Origin: Saprospiraceae bacterium
Lineage (GTDB): Bacteria > Bacteroidota > Bacteroidia > Chitinophagales > Saprospiraceae
Direction: 5' to 3'
Assembly: GCA_020630775.1 (NCBI GenBank)
Contig: JAHDIN010000007.1
Span: 1 to 64,000 of the forward strand
DNA: 64,000 bases
Shown piece after piece: positions 54,750-61,415 of the stretch. The first letter of the stretch is position 1; each line of letters begins with the position of its first letter. The notes under the pieces were generated by a model. It saw only the letters and a program-made list of their open reading frames with translations, did not search any database and was not told the origin of the DNA. The translations under genes were made by a program, and so were the position numbers.

Positions 54750-57278
54750 TTATTGCCCATCACACCCTGGACGCGCGTCCCTATCTGTATCCAACTTAAT
54801 ATCCGCTAAACCTACATCTACTCCGTCACCAGCACTGACCATGAATGCTGTATTTATGGCTTTCATTTGAATACCTAAATCTTTAAAGCAACTTAGACTG
54901 ATTCTGTAATTTTTCCATTCAGAAGCGGAAACTTTGATATCAACAGTTTCTCCCTTTTTTGAGAAAGGATCAGACATACCGATTTTTAGAATACAATCAG
55001 AACCAGAGAATGATTTAGCCATAAATGACAATTCCATAGCACCTGTTGTTTGTCTGGACATGTTATTGGTGCGTTCACTATTGATAAGTAGTACTTCTTT
55101 ATCATTTTTCGTCCATTTCAATCTTAGGGCATCTTCTTGAGCTTTGTGATCTGTTTTACTGACAATTAATCCACCTACAGAAGTTGGATAGCTTGCTACT
55201 TGCTTATCAAGATCATCACTTTTAAGCATTAGGCTCCAAGGTGCTACCGTAGCGCCCCTCATAAAAAATTCTCCTGTAGACTCAACTACTGTTTTATCCA
55301 ATTTGGTATCTTCTGGTAAAAGATCCATGAAGCTATCGCTCTCATAAGACAAACCATAACCTAATTCGAACAGAGGGTTTGATTTAGCGGTAACCGTAGG
55401 ATAAGACGGCCACGAAAAAGACAATCGACCGGTAAAATCAAAAGAAGCATCTCTTTGAAAAAGCAAATCTGAAATGCCGCCACCTTCACTTCCTGGCAAC
55501 CACGCTGCAACGAAAGCATCTGATTGGTTAATTTCAGGATTACACCACATAGGTCGGCCAGATAAAAAGACAGATACCACCGGTATCCCTTGTGATTTAA
55601 ATCTAGACAGCACTTTAGAATCAATCCCTCTTGTTGTAAAATCTAAATTTCTTCGGTCACCTTGAAACTCCGCATAAGGATCTTCACCATAAACGGCAAT
55701 TACGACATCTGCTTTCTCTTCAGATCCACCATCAGGAGAGAATATAAGTGTTCCGCCAGCCTCAGAGATGGCCTCTTTTATGCCAGACAAAATGGAAGCG
55801 CCATTGGGAAATTCGTCATTTTTATGTCCCACACCTTGCCAAGAGAGTGTCCATCCCCCGCACGCCTTAGAAATACTATTTGCATCACCAATAACCATTA
55901 TTTTCTTAGAAGCATCTAGAGGGAGTAATTGATTGTTATTTTTTAGTAATACCATTGATTCTCTTACTGCTTGTCTTGCTATCTCTCTATTTTTAGGCAG
56001 ACCTAATAATTGCTCGTTACCAGCATTAGTTCGAGTACTTGGTGGACCTTTTTCAAATAACCCTGAAGCTATCTTTACCCTTAGAATTCTTCTCACCGCT
56101 TCATCCAAACGAGACATTGGAATTTTACCGCTTTTAACATGTTTGAGCGTACTTTTATATAAGCCTTTCCAGCTATCTGGTGCCATATACATGTCTAATC
56201 CAGCAAGCAAGGATTGCGGACAATCTGTATTGGTACATCCAGGTACTTGGCCATGACCATTCCAGTCACCTACGACAAAACCGTTAAAACCTAATTGTTT
56301 TTTAAGCACATCAGTTAACAAGGCTTTATCGCCGTGCAATTTTCTTCCTTGCCAACTAGAGAAAGAAGCCATCACAGTCATGACACCTGCAGGTATGGCG
56401 CTGTAATAACCAACAGCATGCTTATCAATCAATTCTTTTTCAGTTATCAATGCATCCCCTTGATCAACACCTTTATTTGTAGCACCATCAGCCAAAAAAT
56501 GCTTAGCACAAGAGATCACTCTTCCGTCTCCCATAAATGATGGATCATCAGTGCGTCCCTGCAAGCCAATAACGATATCGTCACCATAAGATTGAACAAT
56601 AGCACCATCCTCGGAAAACCCTTCATAGCTTCTACCCCATCGATGATCTTGAGGCACAGCTAATGTCGGCGCAAAAGTCCAATCATGTCCAGATACAGTT
56701 AACTCTAAAGCTGTAATTGCAGCAATCTTTTCCATGAGTGCTTCATTACGCATCGCACCTAATCCTATGTTGTGTGGAAACACGATAGCGCCACTCAAAT
56801 TAGCATGCCCATGAACAGCATCTATACCCCATATACATGGAATAGCAATCTCAACACCTTCAGTATCAACTGATGCATTAAAATAAGCATCTGCCATTTC
56901 CAACCACGCTTTTGTATTGGCGTATGGTAAAGGTCCTGGTGCAGAATTACCGCCGCTTAGAACCGAACCCAAACGATATTTTTTGACATCTTCAGGAGTT
57001 AATGACCCTGAATCGCCTTGTATGACTTGCCCCACTTTTTGTTCTAAAGTCAGCTTTGAGAGTATGTCATCAATTTGAGCTTCGACTTCAGGTACTATTG
57101 TTAAGGATTCAAGCTTTGGCCAGTTCTCAGGATTGATTACCTCAGATGTTTGATCGAGGTTATTGTTATTAATTTCTTGAGAAGAAGATTTATTCTGACT
57201 AGAACATGATATTGAAAAAAATACACATAAAACAGATAAGCTAATCGTAAACGTTATCGATTGGAATTTAGAGTTCAT
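54750..57278 (-). CDS. GH3 beta-glucosidase/exo-glucanase lipoprotein with C-terminal CBM-like domain
   Basis: The frame opens at 57347, but ATG at 57278 (MNSKFQSITFTISLSVLC) starts a lipoprotein-type signal (Cys25 in FSISC), giving 842 residues; a promoter box at 57345-57352 lies after the longer start and supports this. GH3 marks: KHFLADG (substrate Lys-His), nucleophile Asp338 in GFVVGDWNGHGQ, and the (alpha/beta)6 domain (VRESMVLLKNNNQLLPL). About 160 C-terminal residues form a jelly-roll like that of marine ExoP enzymes. It likely removes glucose from beta-1,3/1,4-glucan oligosaccharides in the periplasm. Confidence 0.9.
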   Translation of the reverse strand: MNSKFQSITFTISLSVLCVFFSISCSSQNKSSSQEINNNNLDQTSEVINPENWPKLESLTIVPEVEAQIDDILSKLTLEQKVGQVIQGDSGSLTPEDVKKYRLGSVLSGGNSAPGPLPYANTKAWLEMADAYFNASVDTEGVEIAIPCIWGIDAVHGHANLSGAIVFPHNIGLGAMRNEALMEKIAAITALELTVSGHDWTFAPTLAVPQDHRWGRSYEGFSEDGAIVQSYGDDIVIGLQGRTDDPSFMGDGRVISCAKHFLADGATNKGVDQGDALITEKELIDKHAVGYYSAIPAGVMTVMASFSSWQGRKLHGDKALLTDVLKKQLGFNGFVVGDWNGHGQVPGCTNTDCPQSLLAGLDMYMAPDSWKGLYKSTLKHVKSGKIPMSRLDEAVRRILRVKIASGLFEKGPPSTRTNAGNEQLLGLPKNREIARQAVRESMVLLKNNNQLLPLDASKKIMVIGDANSISKACGGWTLSWQGVGHKNDEFPNGASILSGIKEAISEAGGTLIFSPDGGSEEKADVVIAVYGEDPYAEFQGDRRNLDFTTRGIDSKVLSRFKSQGIPVVSVFLSGRPMWCNPEINQSDAFVAAWLPGSEGGGISDLLFQRDASFDFTGRLSFSWPSYPTVTAKSNPLFELGYGLSYESDSFMDLLPEDTKLDKTVVESTGEFFMRGATVAPWSLMLKSDDLDKQVASYPTSVGGLIVSKTDHKAQEDALRLKWTKNDKEVLLINSERTNNMSRQTTGAMELSFMAKSFSGSDCILKIGMSDPFSKKGETVDIKVSASEWKNYRISLSCFKDLGIQMKAINTAFMVSAGDGVDVGLADIKLDTDRDARPGCDGQ

Positions 57279-57344
57279 AACATGTAATTTGGAGATTGAA
57301 AGACGCTTTGCAGTTGACATCAATGACATGCTTTGCAAAATAAA

Positions 57345-57352
57345 CAAATTTA
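57345..57352 (-). promoter_or_regulatory. -7 promoter box (TAAATTTG) for the GH3 gene
   Basis: TAAATTTG on the minus strand fits TAnnTTTG, about 67 bases before the ATG at 57278. Confidence 0.4.
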
Positions 57353-57362
57353 AAGCACTGGT

Positions 57363-57443
57363 CTAATTTAAAGCTACCTGTCCAAATAAGAATGCTGCAG
57401 CAAGATGGACTACAATATTAAGAATGGTGAATAAATGACCCAT
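57363..57443 (-). CDS. Possible 26-residue hydrophobic peptide
   Basis: A short frame with ATG at 57443 and TAG at 57363 begins MGHLFTILNIVVHLAAAF and is almost wholly one amphipathic/hydrophobic helix. It lies 21 bases after the glycosyltransferase stop and before the GH3 promoter box. Nothing else supports it, so it may be chance. Confidence 0.25.
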   Translation of the reverse strand: MGHLFTILNIVVHLAAAFLFGQVALN

Positions 57444-57464
57444 TGTTTGTTATTTATTATGTAA

Positions 57465-58676
57465 TTATATTAAGTTTTTATACACTTGAAGAGGATCAAA
57501 AGTGAAACGTCTATCTCTTTCTCTTAATGCTTTAAGATACTCAATATGGCTTTCGTAAGCACCTAGGTCCAAATCTGCGTGAACGGCTTTTAGACATTGA
57601 CTAATAGGCATATCCATAAGGCCATTATCTCTAAGGAAGTGAAGCAGTTTCATTAAACTGAAAGCATTAAAAGTGCCGAAGAAATTCTTATACCTTGTGA
57701 ATGGATCTTTCCCGAGATGTCCTCCCCAGTTACTCTTAAAAAGATCTGACATAAACGTGTTAATGAGGCCATTTTGAGCCACTTTTTGAGGTAATATGTC
57801 TCTATCTTCAATAATTGCTTTAAGATTTTTCTTCAACCATAACTTTAACAAACGAAAACTTTGAGGATTATAAGAGCAATAAGCCTCTGATTTGCCCGTA
57901 CGAAGCATTATGGCTCTTCCGGTACCGAATGGTACCCTATCTGAAATTCTTGCACTAGGATAAACTATCGCACTCGAAATATCTTCTATGTTCATCGTTT
58001 TTGCATATTTATGCATAAAATAAAAGTCTTCGCCCGCTTGTTTTTTGGTCATGCCCCCCTCTTTAGCATATGCCCAAGCACGGACTACCATCGCAGATCC
58101 TACAGTCTGAAAAGCAAATGGCAGCCCTATCCAACGCTGCATGTTTATGAAATATCGAAGATGCAATTCGTAATCAATAATCGGATGTGATACATCAGGC
58201 CAACGGTGCTCAAATTCAATAGAAGCTGCTTCTTTCGTAGATCCACGCATCGCCATATCGATAGCATGTATATAATTTTCAGACACTGTAGTATCAGCAT
58301 CCAAATTGACAATCAATCCATTATAATTTAGACTATTGAACCATTTCAAAGCCATGTCCATGAGCAGCTTTCTTGCATGACCAACACCGGATTTCTCTTC
58401 TTGAAATTCATGGTAATAAGTATAAATCGAAAAGCAGTTTCGCTTATATCTATTCGTACCTGCTTCTAAATCTGCCACCAATTTTTGAGAGGCCTGCTTT
58501 ACCTCATCTTTATCCGTTTTATGGACATTTACAAGTATGCACAAGGCATAATGTATACCATTGGTCGATTGATTACACAACGACCGAATCATTAGTTCAA
58601 TATCTGCGAATGCCTCTTTATATGCAGGGACGACTATGACAAGCTCAGGCCTAAAGCCGTCTTTAGGATAGCCCAA
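57465..58676 (-). CDS. GT-A fold glycosyltransferase (family 2-like)
   Basis: This 403-residue protein has ELVIVVPAYKEAFADIE, the nucleotide-sugar metal motif LDADTTVS (Asp126, Asp128), and a later AGEDFYFMHKYAKT segment, where GT2 enzymes place the catalytic Asp. No membrane helix is evident. The TTG at 58676 is the only conventional start, yet the 19 codons upstream (KIKYLAKYLSQRCDNS region) read like real protein and end at a stop at 58736-58734. An ATT at 58721 would give MIKYLAKYL. It is divergent from the WbqC-like gene, whose ATG is 1 base past that stop. Confidence 0.8.
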   Translation of the reverse strand: MGYPKDGFRPELVIVVPAYKEAFADIELMIRSLCNQSTNGIHYALCILVNVHKTDKDEVKQASQKLVADLEAGTNRYKRNCFSIYTYYHEFQEEKSGVGHARKLLMDMALKWFNSLNYNGLIVNLDADTTVSENYIHAIDMAMRGSTKEAASIEFEHRWPDVSHPIIDYELHLRYFINMQRWIGLPFAFQTVGSAMVVRAWAYAKEGGMTKKQAGEDFYFMHKYAKTMNIEDISSAIVYPSARISDRVPFGTGRAIMLRTGKSEAYCSYNPQSFRLLKLWLKKNLKAIIEDRDILPQKVAQNGLINTFMSDLFKSNWGGHLGKDPFTRYKNFFGTFNAFSLMKLLHFLRDNGLMDMPISQCLKAVHADLDLGAYESHIEYLKALRERDRRFTFDPLQVYKNLI

Positions 58677-58736
58677 AGAATTATCACATCTTTGGCTTAA
58701 GTATTTAGCGAGATATTTAATCTTCTTAAGTCTTTA

Positions 58737-59360
58737 ATGAATAAAGAAAAGTGTCCTCATATCATTTTACCTACCAGCTATTGCGCGCCAATAAGCCATT
58801 ACGCTTTGAAGATACAATTTCCAACCATCACAGAGATACAAGAGCATTTTCAAAAAAGAAGCTGGCGAAATAAGATGGCTATACTTGCACCTAATGGCAT
58901 TCAAAACTTAAGTATTCCTTTAGAAAAAGGGAAAACACAAACCCTTATTACAGATGTACAAATCGCCTATCATGAAGACTGGATTAAAGCACATACAAAT
59001 GCCATCCGAACCGCCTACTCAAGTGCCCCTTATTTTGAGTATTACATAAATGAGCTCGTTGAAATACTTCAATCGAGATTTGAGAAACTATTTGATCTAA
59101 ATGAAATACTCGAGTCATGGTTATCCAAAAAATTAGATATTCACTATGATAAGCTTCACACATCTAGTTTTGAAAAGAACTATTCTGCTGAATTCTATGA
59201 TTTTAGGCGAAAGCCAATCAACTGTCAACTTCCCTATTACCATCAAGTATTTGAGGATAAGTTTGGTTTTACTCAAGGGCTTTCAATACTAGACTTGTTA
59301 TTTAATTGTGGTCCTGAGTCGATTATACATCTCAAAAATGCTTTAATTACCTTTGAGTAA
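58737..59360 (+). CDS. WbqC-like family protein
   Basis: This 207-residue soluble protein shows the WbqC pattern: ILPTSYCAPISHYALKI at the start, RSWRNKMAILAPNGIQNLSIPL, and the ending YYHQVFEDKFGFTQGLSILDLLFNCGPES. WbqC proteins are linked to O-antigen loci but lack a proven activity. In many Bacteroidota a WbqC gene lies next to signal peptidase; here it lies between a glycosyltransferase and a dynamin-like GTPase. Confidence 0.8.
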   Translation: MNKEKCPHIILPTSYCAPISHYALKIQFPTITEIQEHFQKRSWRNKMAILAPNGIQNLSIPLEKGKTQTLITDVQIAYHEDWIKAHTNAIRTAYSSAPYFEYYINELVEILQSRFEKLFDLNEILESWLSKKLDIHYDKLHTSSFEKNYSAEFYDFRRKPINCQLPYYHQVFEDKFGFTQGLSILDLLFNCGPESIIHLKNALITFE

Positions 59361-59389
59361 ATTCTCGTCTAAATAAGAGATTGAACATC

Positions 59390-61117
59390 ATGGATCATTT
59401 AATTGAAGAAAAGATTAAGCCATATAGGATACGTCTAGAAGAGACGGTCAATAGCCTTTATACTATTACTCAAAAGATCGGGCATCAAGAACTTGAGAAA
59501 ACAGTAAAAGACATTAAGGACCGCATTGATGATCCCTATATGTTTGTTATAGTTGGAGAAGTAAAGGCAGGAAAGAGCAGCTTTATCAATGCCCTTTTAG
59601 GCGACAAAGAAATATGCAAGGTGGCGCCGTCTCCAATGACAGACACCATACAACAAATCGTATATGGGGAAAATGAAAATGTGATCAATATCAATCCCTA
59701 CCTTAAAAGGATCACTCAGCCCGTAGATATTCTAAAAGATATTGCCATTGTAGATACACCTGGCACCAATACAATCATCGATCACCACCAAGAGATAACA
59801 GAAAACTTTATTCCAGCCTCAGATTTAATTGTTTTTGTATTTGAATCTAAGAATCCCTACAGACAATCATCATGGGACTTCTTTGACTTTATAAAAGAAG
59901 AATGGCGCAAAAAAATAATATTTGTTCTTCAACAAAAGGATTTGGTACAACCAGATGACCTTAAAGTGAACATCAATGGTGTAAAGGATCATGCTATCAA
60001 AAAAGGCATTATGGAGCCTAGGGTATTTCCAGTCTCTGCATTACTAGAATTAAATGGCGACAAGGAAAATAGCGGCTATAAAGATATTAGAGCATTCATT
60101 TACAATAATATAACAGGAGGCAAAGCACCCTTTTTGAAATTATTAAATAATGCAGATACCGCCCTCAACATAAATGATAAGATTTATGAAGGTGTGCTCT
60201 TAAGGAAAGAACAATACGAAGCGGATTTCAGATTTAGGAAAGATATCAAAGACACACTTGATCAACAAGAACAAAAAACAAATCGTCAGGTTTCAGTATT
60301 GGTTGAAAATCTATTAGCCAGTTATGATCGTATCACCAATAAAAAGAAAGAAGAACTCAGAACTGGGATTGGATTTGTCTCGATGGTGCGCAGGTCATTT
60401 AAATCAACTTTTAGCGGAGAAAAATCTTCCAAGCAATGGCTCGAATCTATAACTCAGGAACTTGAGCAAGATCTCAATCGAGAGTTTAAGAATAAACTAC
60501 AAGAAGGTGTTATAGATATCGCTGATAGCATTCAGCAAATGGGTAAGCTGATTGATATGAAAATCAAAAACAGTCAAACCATACTCAAAGAAAACCATGA
60601 GATATTCTCTGATATCGCCGAAAGAAGAGCCAATGTATTAAAGGACTTGCAGCAAGCATTCGAGGGCTTCTTAAAAAAATCGGAAAACTTTTATGATAGC
60701 GATCTTTTGGAAAGCGGCCAAAACATCTCTTCTAATTTAGTGACTGGAAGTGGTATTGCCATAGTTGGTGTTATCATAAAGTCATTGACTGAAATAGCAA
60801 TAATCGATATTACAGGTTATATTTTTACTGCCATCGGTTTCCTATTTGCAGGCCTGACAATCACTTGGAGCAAATCCAAATTGATTAAGAAGTATGAGTC
60901 TGAAGTTCTTAAAGGAAGAGAACGTATCGAAATTGAAGTCACTGAAAAACTAAACAACTATACCAATAAAATCAAGAATCGAATTGATGATAACTTTATG
61001 AAATTTGATCAGCTTTTAGAAGATGAAAAACAAACTATCGAACATTTAGAAAGTGAGTTCGAACGTATTCAAAAGTCGATTGGAGAGATAAGGATGGAGG
61101 TTGAGCAAATTGGTTAG
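59390..61117 (+). CDS. Dynamin-like GTPase (bacterial)
   Basis: This protein of about 575 residues has G1 GEVKAGKSSFIN, G2 threonine in SPMTDTIQQ, G3 DTPGTN and G4 QQKD, followed by long helices and a hydrophobic hairpin (GSGIAIVGVIIKSLTEIAI, YIFTAIGFLFAGLTITW) near 455-495 that could insert in membranes. Coiled-coil ends the chain. Single-gene dynamin-like proteins of this kind act in membrane remodelling or stress protection. TTG at 59381 opens the frame, but ATG at 59390 (MDHLIEEKIK) is preferred. Confidence 0.85.
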   Translation: MDHLIEEKIKPYRIRLEETVNSLYTITQKIGHQELEKTVKDIKDRIDDPYMFVIVGEVKAGKSSFINALLGDKEICKVAPSPMTDTIQQIVYGENENVININPYLKRITQPVDILKDIAIVDTPGTNTIIDHHQEITENFIPASDLIVFVFESKNPYRQSSWDFFDFIKEEWRKKIIFVLQQKDLVQPDDLKVNINGVKDHAIKKGIMEPRVFPVSALLELNGDKENSGYKDIRAFIYNNITGGKAPFLKLLNNADTALNINDKIYEGVLLRKEQYEADFRFRKDIKDTLDQQEQKTNRQVSVLVENLLASYDRITNKKKEELRTGIGFVSMVRRSFKSTFSGEKSSKQWLESITQELEQDLNREFKNKLQEGVIDIADSIQQMGKLIDMKIKNSQTILKENHEIFSDIAERRANVLKDLQQAFEGFLKKSENFYDSDLLESGQNISSNLVTGSGIAIVGVIIKSLTEIAIIDITGYIFTAIGFLFAGLTITWSKSKLIKKYESEVLKGRERIEIEVTEKLNNYTNKIKNRIDDNFMKFDQLLEDEKQTIEHLESEFERIQKSIGEIRMEVEQIG

Positions 61118-61190
61118 TTGGTTGAATGGTCAAGTAGTTAAGTAGTTGAGTAGTCAAGTAGTGAAGTAGTTAAGTAGTTAAGTAGTTAAG
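61118..61190. repeat. TAGTTAAG-type tandem repeats
   Basis: About nine degenerate copies of AAGTAGTT(A/G)AGTAGT follow the dynamin-like gene and join the hairpin motif at 61189. Confidence 0.65.
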
Positions 61191-61223
61191 TCGCAGATTC
61201 CGACTGTAACGTCGGATAGTTTA
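61189..61223. repeat. Hairpin-forming dispersed motif, copy 2
   Basis: AAGTCGCAGATTCCGACTGT and ACGTCGGATAGTTTA match the motif at 6101-6143. The arms TCCGAC (61198-61204 area) and GTCGGA (61210-61216 area) can form a hairpin. Confidence 0.5.
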
Positions 61224-61235
61224 AGTTAACCAATC

Positions 61236-61315
61236 TAAAGACCAAAGACTAAAGACCAAAGACTAAAGACCAATAGCCAATAGCCAATAGCCAATAGCCA
61301 ATAGCCAATAGCAAA
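61236..61315. repeat. ACTAAAGACCAA and CCAATAG tandem repeats
   Basis: About four units of AGACCAAAGACTAA are followed by six perfect copies of CCAATAG. Confidence 0.75.
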
Positions 61316-61359
61316 AAAAAGGCATTACCATGTACCCTACTCCCTAAACCATAATCCAC

Positions 61360-61389
61360 AAAAAAAAGCCCCAACTTACGCTGAGGCTT
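61360..61389 (-). terminator. Rho-independent terminator of the repeat protein gene
   Basis: On the minus strand AAGCCTC (61389-61383) pairs with GGGGCTT (61372-61366) across a 10-base loop, followed by eight T. It lies 26 bases after the stop of the gene at 61416. Confidence 0.75.
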
Positions 61390-61415
61390 CATTTATTTAA
61401 GATTGATATTTATTA

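Noticed and set aside
54582..54809. 75-codon plus-strand frame after miaE
   Set aside because: It reads degenerate direct repeats and then the antisense of the GH3 C-terminus.
57243..57262. AACGTT-centred palindrome resembling a LacI operator
   Set aside because: It lies inside the GH3 signal peptide coding region downstream of the likely start, so coincidence is more likely.
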